Below, piece after piece: positions 9,236-17,268 of a stretch of 64,000 bases of DNA. Within the stretch, counting starts at the first letter, position 1. Every line of letters begins with the position of its first letter. Below the pieces are notes generated by a model, which saw only the letters and a list, made by a program, of their open reading frames with translations, did no database searches and was not told the DNA's origin. The stretch comes from RPQJ01 sp963762315 (GTDB taxonomy: Bacteria > Pseudomonadota > Gammaproteobacteria > Steroidobacterales > Steroidobacteraceae): the NCBI GenBank assembly GCA_963762315.1, contig CAVXKO010000006.1, forward strand, positions 310,001 to 374,000. Direction: 5' to 3'. A program made the position numbers and the translations under genes.

Positions 9236-10459
9236 ATGGGAGCCTTCGAGTACGTCGCGGTCGATCCCGCCGGTCGCGAGCGCAAAGGCGTCCTGGAAGG
9301 CGACACGCCGCGCCAGGTGCGCCAGCAGCTGCGCGAACAGAACCTGCTGCCGGTTTCGGTGCAGGAAGTCGTCGAGCAGGAAGTCGAGCGCAGCGGCCGC
9401 CGCATGCAGTTCAAGTTCCAGCGTGGCCTCAGCGCGCTCGACCTCTCGCTGATCACGCGCCAGCTCGCGACGCTCGTGAAGTCCTCTCTCCCGCTGGAGG
9501 AAGCGCTGCTCGCCGTCTCGCAGCAGACGGAAAAGCCGCGAGTACGCAACATCATGCTTGGCGTGCGCTCCAAGGTCATGGAGGGCCACACGCTCGCCGA
9601 CAGTCTCGCGGAGTTCCCCAATTCGTTCCCGGAAATCTACCGCGCGACGGTTGCCGCGAGCGAGCAGACGGGGCACCTCGACGCGGTGCTCGAACGTCTC
9701 GCGGACTACACCGAAAACCGCCAGCAGCTGCAGAGCAAGACGCTCGGCGCAATGCTGTATCCCGTGCTTCTGTTCGTGGTCTGCGTGACGATCGTGTTCT
9801 TCCTCCTGGTCTCGGTCGTTCCGAAGGTCGTCGAGGTCTATCGGACGAGCGACGCCCAGCTGCCGATCCTCACGCAGATCCTGATCACCGGCAGCGACTT
9901 CATGCGCAAGTGGGGCCTCGCCCTCTTCGTCGCCATTGGCGTGGGGTTCTGGCTGTTCAACCGCTGGCTGCGCGTCGAATCGAACCGGCGGCGCTGGCAC
10001 CAGTTCCTGCTGACCGTTCCGCTCATCGGCAAAGTCGTGCGCGGCAGCAACACGGCGCGCTTTGCGCGCACGCTGAGCACGCTCACCGCCAGCACCGTGC
10101 CGGTGCTCGAAGCGCTGCGCATCTCGGGCGAAGTGGTGACCAACCTGCCCATGAAGGGCGCGGTCGCCGAGGCCGCCGTGCGCGTCCGAGAAGGCGCGCC
10201 GATCGGCAAGTCGCTCGGCGCGAACCGTCTGTTCCCGCCGATGATGATTCACCTGATCTCGAGCGGCGAGACCAGTGGCGAGCTCGACACCATGCTCGAG
10301 CGCGCCGCGCAGCACCAGGAACGCGAACTCGATGCGACGCTGCAGGCGGTCGTCGGCCTGCTCGGCCCACTCATGATCCTCGTGATGGGCGGCGTCGTCC
10401 TGCTGATCGTGCTCGCCATGCTGCTGCCGATCTTCCAGTTGAACGACCTCGTCAAGTAG
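9236..10459 (+). CDS. gspF: type II secretion system inner-membrane protein GspF
   Basis: GspF is the polytopic platform protein of the T2SS, related to PilC. The 407-residue protein has the family N-terminus (FEYVAVDPAGRERKGVLEGD), two T2SSF repeats (LITRQLATLVKSSLPLEEAL and ARTLSTLTASTVPVLEALRI) and three hydrophobic segments: about 170-195, 220-240 and the C-terminal VGLLGPLMILVMGGVVLLIV. It starts nine bases after gspE. It is the last gene of the cluster: no gspG or later gene follows, only a palindromic spacer and an unrelated gene on the other strand. Confidence 0.96.
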   Translation: MGAFEYVAVDPAGRERKGVLEGDTPRQVRQQLREQNLLPVSVQEVVEQEVERSGRRMQFKFQRGLSALDLSLITRQLATLVKSSLPLEEALLAVSQQTEKPRVRNIMLGVRSKVMEGHTLADSLAEFPNSFPEIYRATVAASEQTGHLDAVLERLADYTENRQQLQSKTLGAMLYPVLLFVVCVTIVFFLLVSVVPKVVEVYRTSDAQLPILTQILITGSDFMRKWGLALFVAIGVGFWLFNRWLRVESNRRRWHQFLLTVPLIGKVVRGSNTARFARTLSTLTASTVPVLEALRISGEVVTNLPMKGAVAEAAVRVREGAPIGKSLGANRLFPPMMIHLISSGETSGELDTMLERAAQHQERELDATLQAVVGLLGPLMILVMGGVVLLIVLAMLLPIFQLNDLVK

Positions 10460-10485
10460 CCTTCCTCACCTCTCCCGGTTGCGGC

Positions 10486-10538
10486 TTCCTCACCTCTCCC
10501 GTTCACGGGAGAGGTCGGCCGGCAGGCCGGGTGAGGGT
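10486..10538. repeat. REP-like palindrome (copy 2, inverted orientation)
   Basis: ACCTCTCCCG-TTCA-CGGGAGAGGT is followed by a CGGGTGAGGG box. This is the same two-part unit as the other copies, but reversed. A partial extra CCTCACCTCTCCCGG precedes it at about 10465-10480. Confidence 0.75.
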
Positions 10539-10564
10539 CCGCCTTGTGGCAGCGCGGCCAAGGT

Positions 10565-10775
10565 CAGTTCCGGTTCGGGTGCCTTGCCGCGCTCCATGTC
10601 GGACGCCGCAGCGCGAGCGTTGGACCGTGGCGTAACGGCACGCGACGTCACTCCGGGGCAATGTCGCCGCGGTCCCGCTCGCGCAAGGTTCGCCGATCAC
10701 TCGCCCGTTTCATGCGGGCGAGTGATCGAAGCGCGGTAGACCTTGGAGCGCGGCAAGGCACCCGAACCGGAACTG
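10565..10775. repeat. 211-base element with 32-base perfect terminal inverted repeats
   Basis: The 32-base arm at 10565-10596 is the exact reverse complement of 10744-10775. Between the arms lies a perfect 13-base-stem hairpin, GATCACTCGCCCG / CGGGCGAGTGATC, at 10695-10727 with a seven-base loop. A further pair, GCGCGAGCG / CGCTCGCGC, lies outside that hairpin. No transposase-sized gene fits inside. It may be a non-autonomous mobile repeat or a structured RNA. Confidence 0.85.
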
Positions 10776-10796
10776 CCGTGCGCGTCGCTTCGAAGA

Positions 10797-10889
10797 GCCC
10801 TCACCCGCGCTTCGCGCGACCTCTCCCGCAAGCGGGAGAGGTAGCCGCCTCACCCGCGTTCGCGCGACCTCTCGCAAGCGGGAGAGGTA
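10797..10889. repeat. two tandem REP-like palindromes (copies 3 and 4)
   Basis: Copy 3 (10797-10842) reads CCTCACCCGCGCTTCGCGCG followed by ACCTCTCCCGC-AA-GCGGGAGAGGT. Copy 4 (10849-10889) repeats the unit with two bases missing in the left arm (ACCTCTCGC). Both point the same way, opposite to the copy at 10486. Confidence 0.8.
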
Positions 10890-10919
10890 TCGAATTTCAA
10901 CCAGGAGAGGTGGAAGACG

Positions 10920-11690
10920 CTAATCGGCCGCGGCTTCACCCTTCAGGCGCCCCGCTTCCAGCGGACCGAGGTAGTTCTCGATGCGGTTGCGCGCGAGATA
11001 GATCAGCGGGCTCAAGGCCACCGCCATCACCATCTTGTAGCAGTAGTTCACGGTGCCGACGGCGAGGAACAGCGAGATCGGCCACTGCTGCGGGCCGAGC
11101 ACGAAGGCGATGTAGAGCACGACGAAGCTGTCGAGCAACTGCGAGACAGCGGTCGAGGCCGTGGCCCGCAGCCAGATCCAGCGTTCGCCCGTCGCCATGC
11201 GAATGCGGTGAAAAATGGCCACGTCGATGACCTGGCCGACGAGGAATGCCGTCAGCGAGCCCCCGATCGTCCACAGCCCCTGCCCGAAGACCGAGTTGTA
11301 GGCGGCCTGCATGTCCGGAACGCCGTTCTTGTCGTTGACCGTGACCCACCAGTCGGCCGGCGCAAGATGAATGGCGGCGTATGCGAAGAAGAACGCGTAC
11401 GTGATCATGCCCGCGGCCGCGAACGAGATCAGCCGCACGCCGCGCCGGCCGAAGTACTCGTTGATGACGTCCGTCATGATGAACACGATCGGCCAGAGCA
11501 GCACGCCGGCCGTGAAGCTGAGCGATCCGGTCTGGCCGAACAGGTCCCAGCCGAAGGGCGGCAGGCCGAACGTCTTCTCGAGCGCGAAGATCTTCACGCC
11601 GACGAATTCGGCCACGACGGCGTTGCCCACGAAAAATGCCGTGAGCAGTACGAACAGCCGCGTCGAACGCGACGACAGTGAAGCGGTCAT
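10920..11690 (-). CDS. queuosine precursor transporter (VUT family, YhhQ-like)
   Basis: This 256-residue inner-membrane protein belongs to the DUF165/VUT family, which imports queuosine precursors such as preQ0/preQ1. It has about six hydrophobic segments, and the family signatures AFFVGNAVVAEFVGVKIFAL, VIFIMTDVINEYFGRRGVR-like region (WPIVFIMTDVINEYFGRRG) and LRATASTAVSQLLDSFVV are present. A queuosine maturation gene, queG, lies in the window at 50.5 kb but is not linked. Stand-alone gene converging on gspF. Confidence 0.92.
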   Translation of the reverse strand: MTASLSSRSTRLFVLLTAFFVGNAVVAEFVGVKIFALEKTFGLPPFGWDLFGQTGSLSFTAGVLLWPIVFIMTDVINEYFGRRGVRLISFAAAGMITYAFFFAYAAIHLAPADWWVTVNDKNGVPDMQAAYNSVFGQGLWTIGGSLTAFLVGQVIDVAIFHRIRMATGERWIWLRATASTAVSQLLDSFVVLYIAFVLGPQQWPISLFLAVGTVNYCYKMVMAVALSPLIYLARNRIENYLGPLEAGRLKGEAAAD

Positions 11691-11762
11691 CGGGACACCC
11701 TGGCGCGTGGCGTGTCGCGCGAGGATACACGCGGTCCGCCGCCCGTGGCGGCCGCGCAGGGT

Positions 11763-11975
11763 TCAATCGGCGAAGTCGTCGTTGAACAGGCGGGCGCGCA
11801 GGCGGCGCAGCACGGATTCCTCCCAGCCGAAGCCCTCGTCCGCCGCAGCTTCGCCATCGGCAAGGGATGGCCGCGGGCTGGCCTCGCCCGCCGGGGACGT
11901 CACAGATTCCACGCGGCTCGCCACGCGTCGAAGCGCCACGGACTCCCAGTCGTCGTCGAGTTCTCTTCCGGCCAC
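11763..11975 (-). CDS. small hypothetical protein
   Basis: I do not recognise this 70-residue product. It is acidic and charged (MAGRELDDDWESVALRRVAS ... GWEESVLRRLRARLFNDDFAD), with no signal peptide, Cys or membrane segment. A good ribosome-binding site (GGAGG, seven bases before a GTG start) supports translation. It lies alone between the transporter and hslR, all on the minus strand. The start could also be elsewhere; chance open frames of this size are common in such GC-rich DNA. Confidence 0.45.
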   Translation of the reverse strand: MAGRELDDDWESVALRRVASRVESVTSPAGEASPRPSLADGEAAADEGFGWEESVLRRLRARLFNDDFAD

Positions 11976-12058
11976 GGGCAGGCCTCCATTTCAACCTGGG
12001 GCCACCTTAGACCGTGCATGTGACAATCGATGCGACGCCCGTCACAAGCCCGGACGGC

Positions 12059-12490
12059 TCAGTCCTGCCCCTTGCGGATCCTGAGGAGGTCGCGTCGCTC
12101 GTGCTTGTCGGGCCGACCGTCGGAAACCGGGCCGGACAAGCGGGCAAACTCCCTGGCCTGTGCGCGGGCCGCGATGCTCTGCGCCGATTCGACGTAATGC
12201 AGCCGGGCCTCGGCACCGGGCCCCCGCCGCTGCGGAATGCCGGTCACCTCGACTTCAAAGCGCTCCCGCTCGCGGGTGACCCGCAGCCGGTCGCCCACCT
12301 TGACGTGGCGCGATGCCTTGACCCGCTCCCCGTTGAGCTGCACGTGCCCGCCTTCGACCGCGGCCTGTGCCAGCCCGCGGGTCTTGAAGAACCGGGCGCA
12401 CCAGAGCCACTTGTCGATGCGCAGATCCGCCGGAGCGCCGCCGGCTCCTCTGCCCCCGCCCTCGTCGCCAGCGAATTTCTGCATTGCCAC
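12059..12490 (-). CDS. hslR: ribosome-associated heat shock protein Hsp15 (S4 domain)
   Basis: Hsp15 binds stalled 50S subunits carrying peptidyl-tRNA and helps recycle them. The S4 RNA-binding domain is clear: LRIDKWLWCARFFKTRGLAQ, GGHVQLNGERVKASRHVKVG, DRLRVTRERERFEVEV. A basic C-terminal tail (DGRPDKHERRDLLRIRKG) matches the family. The 143-residue size fits. The N-terminus has a Gly-rich extension; start is GTG 12490 or the ATG two codons on. The gene is divergent from kbl and their -10 boxes sit in one palindrome. Confidence 0.93.
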   Translation of the reverse strand: MAMQKFAGDEGGGRGAGGAPADLRIDKWLWCARFFKTRGLAQAAVEGGHVQLNGERVKASRHVKVGDRLRVTRERERFEVEVTGIPQRRGPGAEARLHYVESAQSIAARAQAREFARLSGPVSDGRPDKHERRDLLRIRKGQD

Positions 12491-12496
12491 GGGAGG

Positions 12497-12515
12497 ATTA
12501 TAGGCCGCCTATAAT
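12497..12515. promoter_or_regulatory. palindromic pair of divergent -10 boxes (hslR / kbl)
   Basis: ATTATAGG-CCG-CCTATAAT places a perfect TATAAT on each strand, facing outward. The plus-strand box (12510-12515) suits kbl, starting at 12544. The minus-strand box lies only about seven bases before the hslR start, so that transcript would be almost leaderless. No convincing -35 is seen for either. The palindrome could instead be an operator. Confidence 0.5.
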
Positions 12516-12543
12516 CCGCAGGCTGCGCCGGAGACCCCTGCTC

Positions 12544-13734
12544 ATGGATCGAAATTTCCTCGACCGCCTCGCTTCCCAGACGGACGAACTGCGCCGGTCC
12601 GGCCTCTACAAGCCGGAGCGCGTGCTCGGCTCGCCGCAGCAGCCGGTGGTGCGCCTCGCAGACGGCCGGGAACTCATCAACCTGTGCGCCAACAACTACC
12701 TGGCGCTCGCGAACCATCCATCGATCCGCGAGGCCGCGCACCGGGCGATCGACCGCTACGGCTACGGCATGGCGTCGGTCCGGTTCATCTGCGGCACGCA
12801 GAGCGTGCACAAGGAACTGGAGGCGCGCCTCAGCGCGTTCCTCGGCACGGACGACACGATCCTGTACTCGTCCTGCTTCGACGCAAACGGCGGCCTGTTC
12901 GAGACCCTGCTCGACGAACAGGACGCGGTCATCAGCGACTCGCTGAATCACGCCAGCATCATCGACGGCATCCGGCTGAGCAAGGCGCAGCGGCTGCGCT
13001 ACGCGAACGACGACCTCGACGAACTCGAGACGCGGCTCAAGGAAGCCTCGGGCGCCCGGGTGAAACTGATCGCGACCGATGGCGTGTTCTCGATGGACGG
13101 CGTCATCGCCCGCCTCAAGGACATCTGCGACCTCGCCGACCGCTACGGCGCGCTCGTCATGGTTGACGACTCGCACGCCACGGGCTTCGTCGGCAAGTCG
13201 GGCCGCGGCACGCCGGAGTATCGCGACGTCATCGGCCGCATCGACATCCTCACGGGCACGCTCGGCAAGGCGCTCGGCGGCGCGGCGGGGGGCTACACCT
13301 CGGGCCGCAAGGAAATCGTCGCGTGGCTGCGCCAGCGCTCGAGGCCGTACCTGTTCTCGAACAGCGTGCCGCCGGTCATCGCCGCCACCACACTGCGCGT
13401 GCTCGACCTGGTCGAATCGGGTGACGAGCTGCGTGCCCGCCTGCGCGACAACACGAGCCACTTCCGCGCGCGCATGGCCGGGGCCGGCTTCAGCATCGTG
13501 CCGGGCGAGCACCCGATCGCCCCGGTGATGCTCGGCGATGCCGCGCTCGCCGGGAGGTTCGCCGAGCGCCTGCTCGAGCGCGGCGTGTACGTGATCGGCT
13601 TTTCCTTCCCGGTCGTGCCGATGGGCAAGGCCCGCATCCGCACGCAGATGTGCGCCGGGCACGATCGCGCCCAGCTCGACCGGGCGATCGAAGCGTTCGT
13701 GGCCGTGGGCCGCGAGCTCGGCGTGATCCAGTAG
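12544..13734 (+). CDS. kbl: 2-amino-3-ketobutyrate CoA ligase (glycine C-acetyltransferase)
   Basis: Kbl is a PLP enzyme that cleaves 2-amino-3-ketobutyrate with CoA to glycine and acetyl-CoA, the second step of threonine catabolism after Tdh. The PLP lysine lies in TGTLGKALGGAAGGY. Other family motifs are INLCANNYLALANHP, GYGMASVRFICGTQSVHKEL and VMVDDSHATGFVGKSGRGT. The 396-residue length is normal. The ATG at 12544 follows GGAG. tdh begins 23 bases after the stop, giving the classic kbl-tdh operon. Confidence 0.97.
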   Translation: MDRNFLDRLASQTDELRRSGLYKPERVLGSPQQPVVRLADGRELINLCANNYLALANHPSIREAAHRAIDRYGYGMASVRFICGTQSVHKELEARLSAFLGTDDTILYSSCFDANGGLFETLLDEQDAVISDSLNHASIIDGIRLSKAQRLRYANDDLDELETRLKEASGARVKLIATDGVFSMDGVIARLKDICDLADRYGALVMVDDSHATGFVGKSGRGTPEYRDVIGRIDILTGTLGKALGGAAGGYTSGRKEIVAWLRQRSRPYLFSNSVPPVIAATTLRVLDLVESGDELRARLRDNTSHFRARMAGAGFSIVPGEHPIAPVMLGDAALAGRFAERLLERGVYVIGFSFPVVPMGKARIRTQMCAGHDRAQLDRAIEAFVAVGRELGVIQ

Positions 13735-13757
13735 GTTTTTTCCGGAGGCATCGGTTC

Positions 13758-14786
13758 ATGAAGGCACTGGTCAAGTCGCAACGCGCACCCGGAATCTGGA
13801 TGGAAAGCGTTCCGGAGCCGAAACCGGGCCCGAACGACGTGCTGATCAGGATCCGCAAGACGGCGATCTGCGGCACCGACATGCACATCTACAACTGGGA
13901 CGCCTGGGCGCAGAAGACCATCCCGGTGCCGATGCACGTGGGCCACGAGTACGTCGGCAACATCGTGGAGATGGGCAGCGAAGTGCAGGGCTTCAAGATC
14001 GGCGACCGCGTGTCGGGCGAGGGTCACATCACGTGCGGTTACTGCCGCAACTGCCGCGCCGGCCGCCGGCACCTGTGCCGCAACACGGTCGGCGTGGGCG
14101 TCAATCGCCCGGGCTGCTTCGCCGAATACCTCGTGATCCCCGCGTTCAATGCCTTCAAGCTGACCGACGCGATCACGGACGAAGTCGCCTCGATCCTGGA
14201 CCCGTTCGGCAATGCCACGCACACGGCGCTCTCGTTCAATCTCGTGGGCGAGGACGTGCTGATCACGGGCGCCGGCCCCATCGGCATCATGGCGGTCGCG
14301 ATCGCCCGCCACGTCGGAGCGCGCCACATCGTCATCACCGACGTCAACGACTACCGGCTCGGCCTCGCCCGCAGGATGGGCGCCTCGAGAGCCATCAACG
14401 TCGGCCACCAGTCGCTCGATTCGGCGATGCAGGAACTCGGCATGGTCGAAGGCTTCGACGTGGGACTCGAGATGTCGGGCAACCCCTCGGCGTTCCGCGA
14501 CCTGCTGCGCACGATGCACCACGGCGGCAACGTGGCACTGCTCGGCATCCCGCCCGGGGACACGGCCATCGACTGGAACGAAGTGATCTTCAAGGGCCTG
14601 ATGCTGAAGGGCGTCTATGGGCGAGAGATGTTCGAGACGTGGTACAAGATGGCCGCGATGCTGCAGAGCGGTCTCGACATCACGCCGATCATCACGCACC
14701 GGCTGCCGGTCTCCGAGTTCCGCGAAGGCTTCGAGATCATGCGCAGCGGGCAGTCCGGCAAGGTGATCCTCGACTGGGCCGCCTAG
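13758..14786 (+). CDS. tdh: L-threonine 3-dehydrogenase
   Basis: Tdh is a zinc-dependent medium-chain dehydrogenase that oxidises threonine to 2-amino-3-ketobutyrate with NAD+. Catalytic zinc ligands are in AICGTDMHIYNWD and GHEYVGNIVE; the structural zinc cluster is CGYCRNCRAGRRHLC; the nucleotide-binding turn is ITGAGPIGIMA. The 342-residue protein is full length. The start follows a GGAGG ribosome-binding site. Coupled to kbl upstream. Confidence 0.98.
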   Translation: MKALVKSQRAPGIWMESVPEPKPGPNDVLIRIRKTAICGTDMHIYNWDAWAQKTIPVPMHVGHEYVGNIVEMGSEVQGFKIGDRVSGEGHITCGYCRNCRAGRRHLCRNTVGVGVNRPGCFAEYLVIPAFNAFKLTDAITDEVASILDPFGNATHTALSFNLVGEDVLITGAGPIGIMAVAIARHVGARHIVITDVNDYRLGLARRMGASRAINVGHQSLDSAMQELGMVEGFDVGLEMSGNPSAFRDLLRTMHHGGNVALLGIPPGDTAIDWNEVIFKGLMLKGVYGREMFETWYKMAAMLQSGLDITPIITHRLPVSEFREGFEIMRSGQSGKVILDWAA

Positions 14787-14960
14787 CGGTCGGCATGTCC
14801 GTCCGCGGCGGATGCCCCGTGATCGGGCACCGCCCTCCCGGTCCGGGGGCAGGACTTCGTACAGCCCTAATGCACGGTGCCGCCCCGGATAGTAAATTCG
14901 GGCCTGGCGGTCGGGGCGCTCCCCCGCCTGCTTTTCCCCATCCCTTTCAGGAAGCTTCCC

Positions 14961-16025
14961 ATGCCACTCGTCTCGATGCGCCAGCTGCTCGACCACGCTG
15001 CCGAAAACGGCTACGGCCTGCCCGCGTTCAACGTGAACAACCTCGAGCAGGTACGGGCCATCATGGAAGCGGCCGACGAAACCGGCAGCCCCGTCATCAT
15101 GCAGGGCTCCGCAGGCGCGCGTAAGTACGCGGGCGAAGCCTTCCTCCGCCACCTGATCCAGGCGGCCATCGAGGCCTATCCGCACATCCCGGTCGTCATG
15201 CACCAGGACCACGGCCAGTCGCCGGCGGTCTGCATGGGCGCGATCCGCTCGGGCTTTTCGAGCGTGATGATGGACGGCTCGCTGAAGGAAGACGGCAAGA
15301 CGCCGTCCTCGTACGAATACAACGTCGAGACGTCGCGCAAGGTCGTCGACTTCGCGCACTCGATCGGCGTGACGGTCGAAGCGGAACTCGGCGTGCTCGG
15401 CTCGCTCGAGACCATGAAGGCCGACAAGGAGGATGGCCACGGCGCCGAAGGCCACATGACGCGCGAAGACCTGCTCACCGACCCGGACCAGGCCGCCGAC
15501 TTCGTGAAGAAGACACAGTGTGACGCGCTGGCGATCGCGATCGGCACGTCGCACGGCGCGTACAAGTTCACGCGCAAGCCGACGGGCGACATCCTCGCCA
15601 TCGAGCGCATCAAGGAGATCCACGCGCGCATCCCGAACACGCACCTCGTGATGCACGGCTCGTCGAGCGTGCCGCAGGAGTGGCTCGAGGTCATCCGCAA
15701 GCACGGCGGCCAGATGAAGGAAACCTACGGCGTGCCGGTCGAGGAGATCGTCACGGGCATCAGGCACGGCGTGCGCAAGATCAACATCGACACCGACATC
15801 CGCCTGGCCATGACGGGCGCAATCCGCAAGCACATGGCGGAGAAGCCGTCCGAGTTCGATCCGCGCAAGTTCCTGGCCGACGCGCAGGCGGCCGCCAAGG
15901 GCATCTGCAAGTTGCGCTACGAAGCCTTCGGCTGCGCCGGACAGGCAGCCAGGATCAAGCCGCTGACGCTCGAGAAGATGGCCGAGCGCTACAAGAAAGG
16001 CGAGCTGAACCAGATCGTCAACTGA
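14961..16025 (+). CDS. fba: class II fructose-bisphosphate aldolase
   Basis: This zinc aldolase interconverts fructose 1,6-bisphosphate with DHAP and glyceraldehyde 3-phosphate in glycolysis and gluconeogenesis. Zinc and substrate motifs are VVMHQDHGQSP, EAELGVLGS, IGTSHGAYKF, HLVMHGSSSVPQEW and KINIDTDIRLAM. The 354-residue length and sequence match the subtype also used in Calvin-cycle operons (CbbA), but no other Calvin genes are nearby. The ATG follows AGGA. Transcribed from its own 174-base upstream spacer. Confidence 0.97.
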   Translation: MPLVSMRQLLDHAAENGYGLPAFNVNNLEQVRAIMEAADETGSPVIMQGSAGARKYAGEAFLRHLIQAAIEAYPHIPVVMHQDHGQSPAVCMGAIRSGFSSVMMDGSLKEDGKTPSSYEYNVETSRKVVDFAHSIGVTVEAELGVLGSLETMKADKEDGHGAEGHMTREDLLTDPDQAADFVKKTQCDALAIAIGTSHGAYKFTRKPTGDILAIERIKEIHARIPNTHLVMHGSSSVPQEWLEVIRKHGGQMKETYGVPVEEIVTGIRHGVRKINIDTDIRLAMTGAIRKHMAEKPSEFDPRKFLADAQAAAKGICKLRYEAFGCAGQAARIKPLTLEKMAERYKKGELNQIVN

Positions 16026-16108
16026 ACCCCGCCCGGCTTCCCGCGGCCCGCGCCCGGTCGTGACGACCGGGCTGCAGGCGACGCGCACTCTCCATCGAGC
16101 GAGATCTC

Positions 16109-17185
16109 ATGGCCCGCCTCTTCGACCCGCTGACGTTTCGCCACGGCCCGGCGATGAGCAACCGGCTCATGCTCGCGCCGCTGACCAATTGCCAGAGCCA
16201 CGCCGACGGCACGCTCTCCGATGACGAGTTCCGCTGGCTGACGATGCGGTCCCGCGGGGGGTTCGGGCTCACCATGACCTGCGCGTCGCACGTGCAGGCC
16301 ATCGGCCAGGGCTTCCCCGGGCAGCTCGGGATCTTCTCCGACATGCATGTCGAAGGACTGGCACGGCTCGCGCAGGCAATCAAGGCGGCGGGCAGCCTTG
16401 CCGCGGTGCAATTGCATCATGCCGGCATGCGCTCGCCACCGGCATTGATCGGCGCGACACCGGTCAGCCCGTCGGCGGATGCCGAAACCGGCGCGCGCGA
16501 ACTGAGCCTCGCGGAGGTCGAACAGCTGGCCGCGGACTTCGTTGCGGCAGCGGTCCGGGCGGAGCGCGCGGGTTTCGACGGTGTCGAAATCCACGGCGCG
16601 CACGGCTACATCCTTTGCGCTTTCCTCAGCCCGGAAATCAACCGGCGCAGCGACCGTTACGGCGGCTCGCTCGAGAATCGCTCGCGGATCCTGTTCGACA
16701 TCATCGACGGCGTCCGCCGCCGGTGCCGCAAGGACTTCAGCATCGGCGTGCGCCTGTCGCCCGAGCGCTTCGGCCTGCGGACGCGCGAGGTCGCCGAGGT
16801 GGCTCAACGCCTCATGCGCGACTCCGACATCGACTACATCGACATGTCGCTGTGGGATGCGTTCAAGGAACCGATGGACGCCTCATTGCAGGGCCGCAGC
16901 CTGCTGTCGTGCTTCACGGAACTGGAGCGGGGCGCAGTGCGCCTCGGCGTGGCGGGCAAGATCACGAGCGGGCCGGACGCGCAGCGTTGCCTGGACCTCG
17001 GCGCGGACTTCGTGACGATCGGGCGCGCCGCGATCCTGCGCCATGACTTCCCGCGCCGCGTGCAGGCGGATCCAGGATTCCAATCCCCGGCCCTGCCGGT
17101 CACCGCCGAGCACCTGCGCAACGAGGGCCTCGGGCCCGCGTTCGTCGATTACATGCGCAGCTGGAAGGGCTTCGTCGCCGACTGA
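16109..17185 (+). CDS. NADH:flavin oxidoreductase / Old Yellow Enzyme family protein
   Basis: This 358-residue FMN-binding TIM barrel reduces activated alkenes or related substrates with NAD(P)H. Family motifs are LFDPLTF near the N-terminus, NRLMLAPLTN, GFDGVEIHGAHGYILCAFLS, EINRRSDRYGGSLENRSR and the phosphate-binding end ITSGPDAQRC ... ADFVTIGRAAI. The active-site pair before GY is H-x-x-H (HGAH) as in other members. It lacks the extra FeS and C-terminal domains of 2,4-dienoyl-CoA reductases. The physiological substrate cannot be told. It follows fba by 83 bases. Confidence 0.9.
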   Translation: MARLFDPLTFRHGPAMSNRLMLAPLTNCQSHADGTLSDDEFRWLTMRSRGGFGLTMTCASHVQAIGQGFPGQLGIFSDMHVEGLARLAQAIKAAGSLAAVQLHHAGMRSPPALIGATPVSPSADAETGARELSLAEVEQLAADFVAAAVRAERAGFDGVEIHGAHGYILCAFLSPEINRRSDRYGGSLENRSRILFDIIDGVRRRCRKDFSIGVRLSPERFGLRTREVAEVAQRLMRDSDIDYIDMSLWDAFKEPMDASLQGRSLLSCFTELERGAVRLGVAGKITSGPDAQRCLDLGADFVTIGRAAILRHDFPRRVQADPGFQSPALPVTAEHLRNEGLGPAFVDYMRSWKGFVAD

Positions 17186-17194
17186 AGAAGGGAA

Positions 17195-17258
17195 CAATAA
17201 ATAGGGGACATTCTCCTTTTTCGTGAGTCCGAAGAAGGAGAATGTCCCCTATTTATTG
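17195..17258. repeat. perfect 24-base inverted repeat between convergent genes
   Basis: 17195-17218 is the exact reverse complement of 17235-17258, with a 16-base spacer. The arm contains the AT-rich box AATAAATAGGGGACATTCTC, unlike its GC-rich surroundings. GGGGAC/GTCCCC palindromes with AT-rich flanks are common as scattered repeats in Proteobacteria. It may act as a transcript barrier between the oxidoreductase gene and uppP; there is no clean T-run. Confidence 0.85.
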
Positions 17259-17268
17259 CCCCCTGCTT

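Larger units (their letters stand above)
10460..10919. other. 460-base intergenic region filled with palindromes
   Basis: No credible gene is seen between gspF and the convergent transporter gene. The region is a nested array: REP-like copies at about 10486-10538, 10797-10842 and 10848-10889 flank an internal 211-base inverted-repeat element at 10565-10775. Confidence 0.85.

Noticed and set aside
7763..10315. An 850-codon open frame on the minus strand
   Set aside because: It is antisense to gspE and gspF with shadow-like composition and no recognisable domain.
10544..11230. A coding gene spanning the gspF-downstream spacer on the plus strand
   Set aside because: The frame crosses inverted repeats and REP units and runs antisense into the transporter gene; the translation is Arg/Ser-rich with a repeat-derived RQGTRTGT motif on both strands.
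13293..16088. A 931-codon open frame on the minus strand
   Set aside because: It is antisense to the kbl, tdh and fba genes, all of which are unmistakable on the plus strand.
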